Shown here one piece after another: positions 52,089 to 61,283 of a stretch of 64,000 nucleotides of DNA. A program made the position numbers and the translations under genes. The notes under the pieces were generated by a model, which worked only from the letters and a program-made list of their open reading frames with translations, was not told the DNA's origin and ran no database searches. Every line of letters begins with the position of its first letter. Within the stretch, counting starts at the first letter, position 1. The stretch covers positions 41,028 to 105,027 of the forward strand of contig JACQBG010000042.1 in assembly GCA_016194585.1 (NCBI GenBank), given 5' to 3'. The DNA comes from Gemmatimonadota bacterium (GTDB lineage: Bacteria; Gemmatimonadota; Gemmatimonadetes; Gemmatimonadales; Gemmatimonadaceae).

Positions 52089-53990
52089 GTGTCCCCAACG
52101 CCTGAACACGACGAAGCCTTCTTCCGGCGCCTGGTCGACAGCGCGTCGGATCTCATCGTCGTGCTCGACGGCGAGGGGCGCGTGGCGTTCGCGAACCCGT
52201 CGGTCGGCCGGGTGCTCGGCTACGCCCCGGAGTCGGTGCTGGGACGCTCGGCGTTCGAGCTCGTGCATCCCGACGACCTCGCGACCGTCGAGGAGGCGAT
52301 CGCGACGGAGTTCGCCGGGAAGACCTCGGTGTGGTACATCGAGATCCGCATGCGGGCGGCCGACGGGGAGTGGGTGCCGCTCGAGGTGAAAGGGCGGCGG
52401 GACCGCACGTCGCCGACGCCGCGGATCGTCGTGCATGCACGCGACCTGCGCGAACGCCGGCGCGTGGAACATGCGCTGCGCGACCAGTACGCGTGGACGC
52501 GCGCGCTCGTCGACGCGAGCCCGCTCGCGATCGTGACGCTCGACGAGGCGCAGACGGTCACCTTCTGGAACCCCGTCGCCGAGCGGCTGTTCGGCTGGAC
52601 GGCGCAGGAGGTGCTCGGCCGTCCGCTGCCGATCTGGGAACCCGACGCGGCGGTGGAGGGGGAGCGCATCCACCAGGTGCTGACGGAGGGACAGAGCTTC
52701 TCGATGTACGAGGGGCGCCGGCGGCGGCGCGACGGACGGTTCGTCGACGTGAGCATCTCGCTGGCCCCGTTGCGCGACGCGGAGGGCGCCATCCGCGGCG
52801 TGATCAAGACGCTGAGCGACATCGGTCAGCAGAAGCAGCTCGAGCACCGGTTCCGCCAGGCCGAGCAGCTCGACGCGACGGGGCGGCTGGCCGGAGGGAT
52901 CGCGCACGATTTCAACAACCTCCTCGGGACGATCGTGACGTCGGCCAGCCTGATCCGCGAGGAACTCCCCACGGGGTCGCCGTTGCTCGCCGACGCCGAC
53001 GCGATCCTCGAGGCGGCGCGCCGGGCGAACGTTCTCACGCGGCAGCTCCGCACGGTCGGTCGCCGGCACGCCTCGCGTCCACGCCGCCTCGCGCTCGACG
53101 CGGCGGTCGCGGCGATCGAGGTCGAGGGGCGCGCGAAACTCCCCGTCGGCGTGCGCAGCACGTTCAGCGCGGGCGCGCCGGAGGTGCACGTCGTCGCCGA
53201 CCCGGAGCAGCTGCGCGAGGCCGTGCTGCAGCTCGTCGCGAACGCCGCCGACGCGATGCCGAACGGCGGGCAGCTCGCGCTGGAGACGCGCGTGCTCCGG
53301 CTGGTCGGCGCCGACGCCGCTGCGTCGGAGGTGCACCCCGGCACGTATGCGCTGGTGGCCATCTCGGACACCGGCGTCGGCATGCCGCCCGACGTGCTCG
53401 AGCGGTGCTTCGAGCCGTTCTTCACCACCAAGCAGCGGCGGGACAATCCGGGGCTGGGGCTCGCCGCCGCCTACGCGATCGCGCGCCAATTCGGCGGTGG
53501 ACTCGTCGCGTCGAGCGAGCCGGGAATCGGCACGACGATGCGCCTGTACGTGCCGGTGGCCGCCGACGAGGCGCCGCGGCGCACGTCCCAGGAGTTGCCG
53601 GCCTACTCGGGCCGTGCCACCGAGACGGTGCTGCTCGTCGAGGACGACGCGACGTTCCGCGCGGTGGTGAAGCGCGCGCTCACGCAGCACGGCTATACGG
53701 TGCTCGACGCGGCGGCGGGCGCCGAGGCGCTGCTCGTGCACGAGCAGCATCCGGGCACGATCGACCTGCTGGTGACGGATCTCGTGATGCCCGACATCAG
53801 CGGACGCGAACTCGCGCTGCGCCTGCGCCCGCTGCGCCCTGGGCTGCGCGTGCTCTACATGTCGGGGTATTCGGCCGACGTGTTGCGCGGCGCCGGCGGG
53901 CTCAATGCGCACGAGGCCTTCATCCAGAAGCCCTTCGCGCCGGCGGATTTCGTCGGCGCGGTGCGCGGCCTGCTCGACGTGCTCGCCTGA
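52089..53990 (+). CDS. Hybrid PAS-PAS histidine kinase with receiver domain
   Basis: The 633-residue product (GTG start 52089) has no membrane helix. Domains in order: PAS 1 (~10-125, LIVVLDGEGRVAFANPSVGRVLGY), PAS 2 (~135-255, FWNPVAERLFGWTAQEVLG), HisKA with GGIAHDFNNLL (His273), HATPase_c with NAADAMPNGG, DTGVGM and GLGLAAAYA, and a C-terminal receiver with the phospho-acceptor Asp564 (LLVTDLVMPD). It senses an intracellular signal and passes phosphate to its own receiver. No partner output regulator is adjacent; orphan hybrid kinases are common in this phylum. Confidence 0.95.
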   Translation: MSPTPEHDEAFFRRLVDSASDLIVVLDGEGRVAFANPSVGRVLGYAPESVLGRSAFELVHPDDLATVEEAIATEFAGKTSVWYIEIRMRAADGEWVPLEVKGRRDRTSPTPRIVVHARDLRERRRVEHALRDQYAWTRALVDASPLAIVTLDEAQTVTFWNPVAERLFGWTAQEVLGRPLPIWEPDAAVEGERIHQVLTEGQSFSMYEGRRRRRDGRFVDVSISLAPLRDAEGAIRGVIKTLSDIGQQKQLEHRFRQAEQLDATGRLAGGIAHDFNNLLGTIVTSASLIREELPTGSPLLADADAILEAARRANVLTRQLRTVGRRHASRPRRLALDAAVAAIEVEGRAKLPVGVRSTFSAGAPEVHVVADPEQLREAVLQLVANAADAMPNGGQLALETRVLRLVGADAAASEVHPGTYALVAISDTGVGMPPDVLERCFEPFFTTKQRRDNPGLGLAAAYAIARQFGGGLVASSEPGIGTTMRLYVPVAADEAPRRTSQELPAYSGRATETVLLVEDDATFRAVVKRALTQHGYTVLDAAAGAEALLVHEQHPGTIDLLVTDLVMPDISGRELALRLRPLRPGLRVLYMSGYSADVLRGAGGLNAHEAFIQKPFAPADFVGAVRGLLDVLA

Positions 53991-53999
53991 GCGACCGGC

Positions 54000-54227
54000 T
54001 CAGGCGTCGTCGAACTCCTCGGCCTTCTTCGTCGCCACGAGCTCGCGCTCGCGAGCGTCGGGGTCGAACACGGCGAGCAGCTTGACATGCTCGCCCGCGT
54101 AGACGTCGAACGACTTGCCGACGCCCCGCTTCACGACGATCTCGTGGCCGTCCTCGAACCGCAGCACGACGTTCGGGTAGTCGGTGTTGACGTACTGTTT
54201 GCGCAGCTTCTCTGGGGTCGTCGGCAT
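54000..54227 (-). CDS. Small hypothetical protein (75 aa)
   Basis: MPTTPEKLRKQYVNTDYPN continues as a small beta-rich fold (VVLRFEDGHEIVVKRGVGKSF, VYAGEHVKLLAVFD) with a charged tail ATKKAEEFDDA. The strands and length suggest an SH3-like or Hfq-like small barrel, but I recognise no family. It is convergent with the kinase gene, 9 nt away. Confidence 0.6.
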   Translation of the reverse strand: MPTTPEKLRKQYVNTDYPNVVLRFEDGHEIVVKRGVGKSFDVYAGEHVKLLAVFDPDARERELVATKKAEEFDDA

Positions 54228-54286
54228 GTGGGGGATGTGAAGGTCAACGCGAAACTACGCGCGGGCCGCACCGCGTGCCAGATGTC

Positions 54287-55480
54287 TCAGGTCACGGTCG
54301 GGCGATGGCCCTCGTGGGCGCGCCAGGCGCCCGTCGCGAGGATGTCGTCGATCTCGACCGCGACGCGCTCGACCTCGGCGTCGGTCGTGTAGAAGTGCGG
54401 CGCCACGCGGATGCCGGCGCCGGGGCGGAAGTCGATGATGACGTCGCGGGCGAGCAGCGCCTGCGCGACTTCGGCCGCGTGCGGCACGTCCATCGCGACG
54501 GTGCCGCCGCGTCGCGCCGCGTCGCGCGGCGCGTGCACGCGCCACCCGCGCGCGTCGGCGAGCGCGATCAGCCGCTCGGTCTGTCGCGTCGACTTCTCGC
54601 GGATGGCGGCGATCCCCGCCTTCTTCACGAGGCGCGGCCCCTCCACGTTCGCGTACAGCGCGGGGATGACGGGGGTGCCGCCGAGCCAGCGCGCCGCGCC
54701 CGTCGCGTATTCCATGTCGCCGGCGAACGCGAACGGGTGCGCGTGCGCCTGCCATCCGGTGAGCGCCGGGGCGAACCGCTCGCTCATCGCCGGTGAAGCA
54801 TAGAGGAAGCAGCCGCCGGGGCCGCCGCACAGCCACTTGAGCACGCCGCCGGTGAGGAAGTCGGCGCCGATCGCCCGCACGTCGACGGGCACGACGCCCA
54901 CCGAGTGGTAGGCGTCGAGCGCGACGAGCGCTCCCATGCGGTGCGCGTGCGCGGCGACGCGCGCCACGTCGACCACGTACGCCGACCGGAAGAGCACGTG
55001 CGAGATGGCGACCAGCGCCGTGCGCTCGTCGACCGCGGCGCACAGCCGCTCCTCGTCGAGCGTGACGCCATCGTCGCTCGGCACCACCACCACCCGCGCG
55101 CCGAGCTTCGGAGCGAGCTGGTCGACCATGTAGCGCACGCTCGGGAAGTCGAGCGCGCTCATCACGATGGTGTCGCGCCCCGACCGGAAGTCGAGCGCCG
55201 AGAGGATCGCCGCTTGCGCCAGCGTGACGGTCGGCGCCATCGCGACCTCGCCGTTCGACGCACCGAGCAGGGGTGCGATCTCGTCGCCGACGCGCAGCGG
55301 CATGTCCCACCACCCCTTGGCCCACGCCATCACGCCGAACTCGGCCCACTGGTCCACGTATTCGGCGAGCCGCTCGGGGACGGCGCGCGGCATGGCGCCG
55401 AGCGAGTTCGAGACGAGGTACGTGCGCCGCTCGAGGATCGGGAACTCGGCGCGGAAGGCGAGCAGCGGATCGGCGGTCAT
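54287..55480 (-). CDS. Class V aminotransferase, kynureninase-like
   Basis: The 397-residue product starts at ATG 55480, overlapping the APC permease stop. The PLP-binding Lys215 lies in FLTGGVLKWLCGGPGG, preceded by LDAYHSVGVVPVDVRAIGADF, an arrangement close to kynureninase and other class V enzymes. The N-terminus (FPILERRTYLVSNSLGAMPRA) also matches. It could cleave kynurenine or act on a related amino acid; other genes of tryptophan degradation are not in the window. Kynureninase is a reasonable but unproven call. Confidence 0.78.
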   Translation of the reverse strand: MTADPLLAFRAEFPILERRTYLVSNSLGAMPRAVPERLAEYVDQWAEFGVMAWAKGWWDMPLRVGDEIAPLLGASNGEVAMAPTVTLAQAAILSALDFRSGRDTIVMSALDFPSVRYMVDQLAPKLGARVVVVPSDDGVTLDEERLCAAVDERTALVAISHVLFRSAYVVDVARVAAHAHRMGALVALDAYHSVGVVPVDVRAIGADFLTGGVLKWLCGGPGGCFLYASPAMSERFAPALTGWQAHAHPFAFAGDMEYATGAARWLGGTPVIPALYANVEGPRLVKKAGIAAIREKSTRQTERLIALADARGWRVHAPRDAARRGGTVAMDVPHAAEVAQALLARDVIIDFRPGAGIRVAPHFYTTDAEVERVAVEIDDILATGAWRAHEGHRPTVT

Positions 55481-56796
55481 GCGGGGGCGTCTCCCTTGCG
55501 CCGGAAGAGATAGAGCACGGCGGCGACGGCCACGGTGCCGCCGACGGCGCGCAGCTCGGCGGCGGTCGCGTTCGAGAGGAGGAAGAGGATCACGAGCACG
55601 GAGAGCCACGGGATCACCGTCCCGAACGGGACGCGGAACGGCGTGCCCCCTTCCTGCACGTTCCGGCGGCGCAGTTCGAACGCCGCCACGCTGCAGAGGC
55701 CGTAGAGCAGCAGCGCCGAGATGTTCGAGAGCACGGCGAGCTTCTCGAACGTGCCGCTGAGCCCGAGCAACGTGACGACGGTGGCGTGCGCGTAGATGGC
55801 GGCCGCCGGCACGTGCGTGCGCGGATCGACCTTCGCCAGCGCGCGCGGCAGGTAGCCGTCGCGGGCGAAGGCATAGAGCGAGCGCGGCGCGGCGAGCATC
55901 ATGCCGGAGAGGTAGCCGGCCATCGAGACGGCGGCCCCGACCATGAGGATGAGCCCCCCCGCCGGACCGATGACGCGCGTCGCGGCCGTGGCGAGCGGCG
56001 CGTCGGGGTGCGACGGCAGCTCGGCGCCGAGCACGCCCTGCGCCACCACCTGCACGACGATGTACAGCACCGTGACGAGCACCATCGCGAGGAGGATCGC
56101 GCGCGGGACGGTGCGCGACGGCTCCTTGACCTCGCCGCTCGGCACCAGCGCGCTCTCGATGCCCGAGAACGCGAACACGAGGATGATCGAGGTGCGTCCC
56201 ACGGCGGCGACCGAGGGCATCGCCGGCCAGACGAGGTTCGATGCCTTCATGGCGAACAGCCCCGTGCCGACGAACAGCAGGAGCGGGAGCAGCTTGGCCG
56301 CCGTCGCGACTTCGATGACGCGCGCGCCCTGCCGCACGCCGCGCGCGTTGATGAACGCGAACAGCCCGAACACGCCGATGATCACAGCGGCGCGCGCCAG
56401 GCCGACCCCCATCCCGGGGACGAGCGCGTTGAGCGCCTGCGCGAAGAGGCTCGCCACGGCGGCGTGCGCGATCGTGCTCAGCATCCAGAGCAGCACGTTG
56501 CTCACGTACCCCACGAAGGGACCGAACACGCGCTCGACGTACATGTACGGGCCGCCGGTGAGCGCGATGCGGCTCCCCGCCTCGGCGAAGCAGGCGACGA
56601 TCAGTCCGAACGCGACGGCGCAGACGAGATAGGCGAGCGGCGCCGCGGCGCCGAGGTTCGTCGCGACGATGGCCGGCACGATGAAGATGCCCCCGCCGAC
56701 CGTGACATTGACGATGCTCGCGGCGAGCGCGCGCACGCCGAGCGATCGCTCGAGCGCGCGCTCTGGGGAGCCGGTGTCGGAACCAGGAGTAGGCAT
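55477..56796 (-). CDS. APC-family permease coupled to a kynureninase-like enzyme
   Basis: The start ATG 56796 gives 439 residues with twelve helices. The family motif GGGIFIVPAIVATNLG and SRIALTGGPYMYVERVFGP are visible. It belongs to the APC superfamily (amino acid/polyamine carriers). Overlap with the class V enzyme gene (ATGA, 55477-55480) suggests it imports that enzyme's substrate, for instance an aromatic amino acid. It is divergent from a small secreted protein gene. Confidence 0.88.
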   Translation of the reverse strand: MPTPGSDTGSPERALERSLGVRALAASIVNVTVGGGIFIVPAIVATNLGAAAPLAYLVCAVAFGLIVACFAEAGSRIALTGGPYMYVERVFGPFVGYVSNVLLWMLSTIAHAAVASLFAQALNALVPGMGVGLARAAVIIGVFGLFAFINARGVRQGARVIEVATAAKLLPLLLFVGTGLFAMKASNLVWPAMPSVAAVGRTSIILVFAFSGIESALVPSGEVKEPSRTVPRAILLAMVLVTVLYIVVQVVAQGVLGAELPSHPDAPLATAATRVIGPAGGLILMVGAAVSMAGYLSGMMLAAPRSLYAFARDGYLPRALAKVDPRTHVPAAAIYAHATVVTLLGLSGTFEKLAVLSNISALLLYGLCSVAAFELRRRNVQEGGTPFRVPFGTVIPWLSVLVILFLLSNATAAELRAVGGTVAVAAVLYLFRRKGDAPA

Positions 56797-56844
56797 GCCG
56801 GTGGGTTGTCGCGGGAGGAGGGACAAAGGTATCGTGAAGGACCA

Positions 56845-56863
56845 CCGGCCGCATCGCGGCCGG
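56845..56863. repeat. Small perfect hairpin in divergent gap
   Basis: CCGGCCGC-ATC-GCGGCCGG, an 8-bp stem with a 3-nt loop, lies between the APC permease and the small secreted protein genes, ahead of AGGAG and the ATG at 56886. It could be an mRNA leader hairpin or an operator. Confidence 0.4.
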
Positions 56864-56885
56864 CCCTACCGAGACAGGAGCTGCC

Positions 56886-57275
56886 ATGTCCGTCCGTGCA
56901 CGCATCGCCCTGCTGGCGCTCGTCGCCGGCATCGCCGTTCCCGCCGCCGCGCAGTCCGGCAGCAACGCCACCGCTGAACCGCAGGGGGCCCCAGCCGCGG
57001 CCGCGCCGGCGCCCGCGTCCGCGCCGGTCGCCGTGGCGCAGCCGTCCGCGGGGCCTCGCGTCGATCAGGCCAGAGCGGGGATCCGCGAGGCCGCGCCGGC
57101 GCCCCTCCCCGCTCCCGCGCCGCGTCCGGTCGACACCGGGCACAACCGCGCGCTGATGATCGTCGGGGCCGCCGCACTCATCGTCGGCGCGGTGATGGAC
57201 AACACCGCCGGGCACGTCATCATGGCGGGTGGTGCCGTGATCGGCCTGTACGGGCTCTACAAGTTCCTCGAGTAG
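56886..57275 (+). CDS. Secreted Pro/Ala-rich protein with C-terminal membrane hairpin
   Basis: The 129-residue product has a good ribosome binding site (AGGAG, 5 nt spacing), a signal peptide (RIALLALVAGIAVPAAAQ), a disordered Ala/Pro region (~23-82), and two short hydrophobic Gly-rich helices at the end (ALMIVGAAALIVGAVM and IMAGGAVIGLYGLYKF). It may be a small envelope protein. No family recognised. A 12-bp GC-rich hairpin follows. Confidence 0.65.
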   Translation: MSVRARIALLALVAGIAVPAAAQSGSNATAEPQGAPAAAAPAPASAPVAVAQPSAGPRVDQARAGIREAAPAPLPAPAPRPVDTGHNRALMIVGAAALIVGAVMDNTAGHVIMAGGAVIGLYGLYKFLE

Positions 57276-57283
57276 TGACGCTC

Positions 57284-57310
57284 GCGCCGGCGGCGGCTCG
57301 CCGCCGGCGC
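57284..57310 (+). terminator. Very GC-rich hairpin after the small secreted protein gene
   Basis: GCGCCGGCGGCG and CGCCGCCGGCGC form a perfect 12-bp stem with loop GCT. It lies between the small secreted gene and the patatin-ferredoxin gene. No U-run follows, so termination might be partial. Confidence 0.5.
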
Positions 57311-57334
57311 CCCGCGGCGCTAAGATGACGCGCG

Positions 57335-58468
57335 ATGACGTCCGCCGCGCCTGCCCCCACGCCGATCCAGCTGCCTGAGCGCATCGCCCTCGTCCTCGGC
57401 GGGGGCGGGCTCAAGGGATTCGCGCACATCGGGGTCATCCGCGCGCTCGAGGAGCGGGGGATCCGTCCGTCGCTGGTCGCCGGCACGAGCATCGGCTCGC
57501 TCATCGCGGCGTCGTACGCGGGCGGCATGAGCGTGCACGAGATGACCGAGCACGCGCTCGCGCTCACCAAGCGCGACCTGTTCCGCATCGACCACCTGCA
57601 CATGGTCACGCGGCGGATGCTCTCCCCCTCGCTCTACGTCGAGTCGCCGCTGCGGACGATCATCGAGGGACTCGTGCCGCACGGCACGTTCCGCGAGCTG
57701 CCGATGCCGCTGCTCGTCAACACCGTCGACCTCGAGCGCGCCTCGCAGGTGGTGTGGGGGCTGCCGGGGCTGCAGGACGTGTCGGTGGCCGATGCCGTGT
57801 ACGCGTCGTGCGCGCTCCCCGGGTTCTTCCCGCCCGGCGTGCTCGGCGGACGGACCTGCGCCGACGGCGGCGTGATGGACAACCTGCCGATCGGCGTCGC
57901 CGGGGCGGCGATGGACGCGGTGATCGGCGTCGACGTCGGCAGCGCGAGCCTGTCCAGCGCCCGCCGCATCAAGGAGAAGGGGTTCGCGGCGATCTACATG
58001 CGGGCCGCCACCGTGATGATGAAGTCGCTGCAGACGTCGCAACTCGCGAACTGGGCGGGCCCGCCGCTCCTCCTCGTGCGCCCCGCCGTGTGGCACTTCA
58101 ATTGGTTCAGCTTCGTGCACACGAAGCGTATCATCCAACTCGGCTACGAGGCCGCGGTCGACACGCTCGCCCGCGCCGGCGACTCCCTGCTCTCCTCGGG
58201 AGGCGTGTACCCGCTCCGACAGCTCGAACTCAGCGTGGACCGCGCGAAGTGCACGGGGTGCCGCCTGTGCGCCACGCTCGCCCCCGACGTGATGGCGATG
58301 GATGACGAGGGCAAGGCGACGGTCGTGACCCCCGAGGTCGAATGGTCGCGCGCCGACGGCGACTTCGTGCACCAGTGCCCGGTCGACGCCATCGGCGTGA
58401 CGGTGGTCGAGGGCGGCGCGCGGCGCACGACGTCGAGCTTCCCGGTGCCGAAGGCCGTGCGCCGGTGA
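57335..58468 (+). CDS. Patatin-like phospholipase fused to a [4Fe-4S] ferredoxin domain
   Basis: The 377-residue product has a patatin domain at ~15-230: oxyanion loop GGGGLKGFAHIG, nucleophile GTSIGS (Ser52), and the Asp of the dyad in CADGGVMDN (Asp177). After a linker, residues ~298-360 form a single-cluster ferredoxin: C306-x2-C309-x2-C312 in KCTGCRLCATLAPDV, and C348-Pro in FVHQCPVDAI. All four cluster ligands and both patatin catalytic residues are intact and in one frame. No signal peptide. I know of no characterised protein with this pairing; a redox-controlled lipid hydrolase is one reading. It overlaps the VOC gene by GTGA. Confidence 0.9.
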   Translation: MTSAAPAPTPIQLPERIALVLGGGGLKGFAHIGVIRALEERGIRPSLVAGTSIGSLIAASYAGGMSVHEMTEHALALTKRDLFRIDHLHMVTRRMLSPSLYVESPLRTIIEGLVPHGTFRELPMPLLVNTVDLERASQVVWGLPGLQDVSVADAVYASCALPGFFPPGVLGGRTCADGGVMDNLPIGVAGAAMDAVIGVDVGSASLSSARRIKEKGFAAIYMRAATVMMKSLQTSQLANWAGPPLLLVRPAVWHFNWFSFVHTKRIIQLGYEAAVDTLARAGDSLLSSGGVYPLRQLELSVDRAKCTGCRLCATLAPDVMAMDDEGKATVVTPEVEWSRADGDFVHQCPVDAIGVTVVEGGARRTTSSFPVPKAVRR

Positions 58469-58848
58469 GCATCGTGCGCCGCATCTCGCCGGTGCTCGTC
58501 GTCGACGAGGTCACGCCGTGCGCGCGGTTCTGGGAACGGCTGGGCTTCACGCGCACCGTCGAGATCGCGCTGGGCGAGACGCCGGGCTTCGTGATCGTCG
58601 AGAAGGACGGGCTCGAAGTCATGTACCAGTCGGTCGCGAGCGTGCGCGCCGAACTCCCCGCCTCGGTGAGCTCGCTCGTCACCGGCGGCGGATGCCTGTA
58701 CGTCGAGGTCGCCGACCTCGACGCGACGCTCCGCGCGGTCGACGGGTCTCCCGTCGTCGTGCCGCGGCGCACGACGCCGTACGGGATGACCGAATGCGGC
58801 GTGAAGGACCCCGGCGGACACGTCATCGTGTTCGCCACCCGCCCCTGA
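58465..58848 (+). CDS. VOC-superfamily (glyoxalase-like) protein
   Basis: The GTG start 58465 is coupled to the patatin-ferredoxin stop. The 127-residue product has the VOC beta-alpha-beta-beta-beta pattern: ISPVLVVDEVTPCARFWERLGF, then LYVEVADLDATLRAV, and ending YGMTECGVKDPGGHVIVFA. A Glu and His in the last strand could be metal ligands. Likely a small dioxygenase- or glyoxalase-like protein, or a ligand-binding one. The coupling suggests it works with the fusion protein. Confidence 0.85.
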   Translation: MSIVRRISPVLVVDEVTPCARFWERLGFTRTVEIALGETPGFVIVEKDGLEVMYQSVASVRAELPASVSSLVTGGGCLYVEVADLDATLRAVDGSPVVVPRRTTPYGMTECGVKDPGGHVIVFATRP

Positions 58849-58863
58849 CCCTCGGAGGATCCG

Positions 58864-61131
58864 ATGCCGACCTCTCGTTCGCCGCTCTGGCTCGTCCTGC
58901 TCGCCGCGCCGCTCGCCGCGCAGGCGCCGCAGCGGCCGATGACCTTCCTCGACGTGCAGGAGATGCGGCAGGCGACCGCGCCCGTCGTGAGCGCCGACGG
59001 GCAGTGGGCGCTGTACACGATCTCCACGCCGGACTGGAAGCAGGCGCGCCGGCAGTCGGACATCTATCTCGTCGGGATGCGCGCGGGGCTGCCGAGCACG
59101 CGGCAGCTGACGTTCACGAAGGACAAGGACGAACTCTCGCCGCGCTGGGCGAGCGACGGCGGCTTCGTGTTCGCGTCGAACCGCGACGCGGTGGCGGCGG
59201 CCGGAGCGGCCGCGGCGCCGGCCGCCGGCGGCCGCGGCGGCGGTGGCGGACCGGCGAGCGCGTCGGGGAACCAGCTCTACTACATGCGCACCGACGGCGG
59301 CGAGGCCCGCAAGATCACCGACGCCGCCGGGGGCGTGGCGCAGTTCCAGTTCACGCGCGACGGCAAGTGGCTCGTGTACACGGCCGGTCGCGCCGAGGCG
59401 CAGCAGCTCTGGGCGCTCCCGGCGGCGACGCTCGACGGCACGCCGGTACAGCTCACGAAGCACCCGACGCCGGTCGGCCAGTGGCAGCTCTCCAAGGACG
59501 GCACGAAGGCGTTCTTCCTCGCCCCCGACACGATGCTGACCGACGAGCGCCGTCGCACGGAGGCGCACTTCGGGGTGATGATCCGAAACGCTCCCGAGCC
59601 GCGCGTGCACCTGTGGGAGCTCGATCTCGCCACGCGCGCCACGCGACGCCTCACCGGCGACGCCGCCTACAGCGTGACGACGGTGACGTTGTCCGACGAC
59701 GGCCGGTGGGCCGGCTTCAACGCGACGCGCGACGACCGCTACTACCGGGGCACCACCGACGAGCGCGACGCGAGCGACCTCTACCTGCTCGAACTCGCGA
59801 CCGGCAAGGTGGAGCGTCTCACCGACAACGTCGACATCGGCGAGAGCGCGCTCAGCTTCTCCCCCGACAGCCGCACCATCGCCTACAGCGCCGAAGACGA
59901 TTTCAAGCTGATGCGCAACCGCAAGCTGTACGTGCGACCGGTGGAGGGCGGCGCCTGGCGCAAGCTCGGCGCGGGGTGGGACGCCGACCTGAGCGTGGGC
60001 TGGTGGAGCGCCGATGCGCGGACGATCTACTTCAACGAAGGATGGCGGGCGACGAACCAGCTGTTCGCCGTCGACGTCGCCACGGGCAAGGTCTCGCCGC
60101 TCACCGACCTCAAGGCGTCGGTGAACGTCACGCGCGACGAACGGAGCGGCGCGCTCCTCATCGCGTATACCGATCCAACCACACCGCCGTCGACGTACAC
60201 GGTGGCGTCGCTCGCCCAGGTCGGCGACAGGAGCGCCTGGGTGCGGCTCACCCAGCCGAACCCGCAGGCCGACCACTTCGCGCTCGGCGAAGAGACGGAG
60301 ACGTGCTGGAAGAGCACCGACGGCGCGCCGGCGTGCGGCGTGCTCCTGAAGCCCGTCGGCTACCAGCAGGGGACGCGTTATCCGCTCATCGTCGCGATCC
60401 ACGGCGGACCGGCGGCCGCCGACCTGCTGTCGTTCAACGGCGGCTACGGCGCGCAGATCTACGCCGGCGCGGGCTACGCCGTGCTCATGCCCAACTACCG
60501 CAACTCGACCAACTACGGCGAGAAGTTCAAGACCGAGAGCCAGGGCGATTACTTCACCAAGGGCTATCAGGACATCATGACCGGGGTCGACCAGCTCATC
60601 AAGGACGGGCTGGTGGACGGCGACCACATGGGCGCGCTGGGCTGGAGCGCGGGCGGCCACTGGTCGAACTGGATCCTCACGCACACCAACCGGTTCAAGG
60701 CGATCAGCACCGGCGCCGGCACCATGAACTGGCTCTCGATGTACGCCGAGAGCGACGTGCAGCGGGTGCGGCAGTGGTACATGGGGGACAAGCTGCCGTA
60801 CGACGACTTCGACCACTGGTTCGCGCAGTCGCCCATCAAGTACATCCGCAACGCGAAGACGCCGACGATGATCCACGTCGTGCAGGGCGACCCGCGGGTG
60901 CCGCGGCCGCAGAGCGAGGAGCTGCACATGGCGCTCAAGAAGCTCGGCGTGCCGACGGAGTTCTACGTCTATCCGGGGAACACGCACGGCATCCCGGCGG
61001 CGCGCGACCAGTTCACCAAGTCGATGGCCGAGTTCGCGTGGATGGAGAAGTGGGTGCGTGGCAAGCCCGTGACGTTCGAGTGGAAGGAGCTGCTCAAGAC
61101 CCTCGACGCGCCCCCCGCCCCGAAGATGTGA
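58864..61131 (+). CDS. S9-family serine peptidase (DPP/acylaminoacyl peptidase-like), secreted
   Basis: The 755-residue product has a signal peptide (PLWLVLLAAPLAAQ), a propeller domain with WD/TolB-like blades (~35-480) that includes a Gly/Ala-rich insertion (~107-137), and a catalytic alpha/beta-hydrolase domain. The triad reads GWSAGG (Ser595), QGDPRVP (Asp676) and NTHGIP (His708). It should remove dipeptides or oligopeptides from periplasmic peptides. It is 15 nt after the VOC gene and ends at a clear intrinsic terminator. Confidence 0.93.
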   Translation: MPTSRSPLWLVLLAAPLAAQAPQRPMTFLDVQEMRQATAPVVSADGQWALYTISTPDWKQARRQSDIYLVGMRAGLPSTRQLTFTKDKDELSPRWASDGGFVFASNRDAVAAAGAAAAPAAGGRGGGGGPASASGNQLYYMRTDGGEARKITDAAGGVAQFQFTRDGKWLVYTAGRAEAQQLWALPAATLDGTPVQLTKHPTPVGQWQLSKDGTKAFFLAPDTMLTDERRRTEAHFGVMIRNAPEPRVHLWELDLATRATRRLTGDAAYSVTTVTLSDDGRWAGFNATRDDRYYRGTTDERDASDLYLLELATGKVERLTDNVDIGESALSFSPDSRTIAYSAEDDFKLMRNRKLYVRPVEGGAWRKLGAGWDADLSVGWWSADARTIYFNEGWRATNQLFAVDVATGKVSPLTDLKASVNVTRDERSGALLIAYTDPTTPPSTYTVASLAQVGDRSAWVRLTQPNPQADHFALGEETETCWKSTDGAPACGVLLKPVGYQQGTRYPLIVAIHGGPAAADLLSFNGGYGAQIYAGAGYAVLMPNYRNSTNYGEKFKTESQGDYFTKGYQDIMTGVDQLIKDGLVDGDHMGALGWSAGGHWSNWILTHTNRFKAISTGAGTMNWLSMYAESDVQRVRQWYMGDKLPYDDFDHWFAQSPIKYIRNAKTPTMIHVVQGDPRVPRPQSEELHMALKKLGVPTEFYVYPGNTHGIPAARDQFTKSMAEFAWMEKWVRGKPVTFEWKELLKTLDAPPAPKM

Positions 61132-61144
61132 GCCCCGCGGGACG

Positions 61145-61187
61145 CACGGCGGCGCGGGGGATTTCCCCCCGCGCCGCCGTTTGCGTT
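61145..61187 (+). terminator. Intrinsic terminator after the S9 peptidase gene
   Basis: ACGGCGGCGCGGGG pairs with CCCCGCGCCGCCGT around a short AT-rich loop and is followed by TTGCGTT. This is one of the clearest rho-independent terminators in the window. Confidence 0.8.
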
Positions 61188-61283
61188 AGATTCAAGGCAG
61201 CCTGGCTGGCGCGACGCGCCGGTCAGTGGCTCAGGCCATCACCCGCCCGCACACCTCCTCTCGCGGGCAATGCTCACACGGCC

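Noticed and set aside
57276..57334. Possible fusion of the small secreted protein to the patatin gene
   Set aside because: A stop codon and a perfect hairpin separate them and the frames differ.
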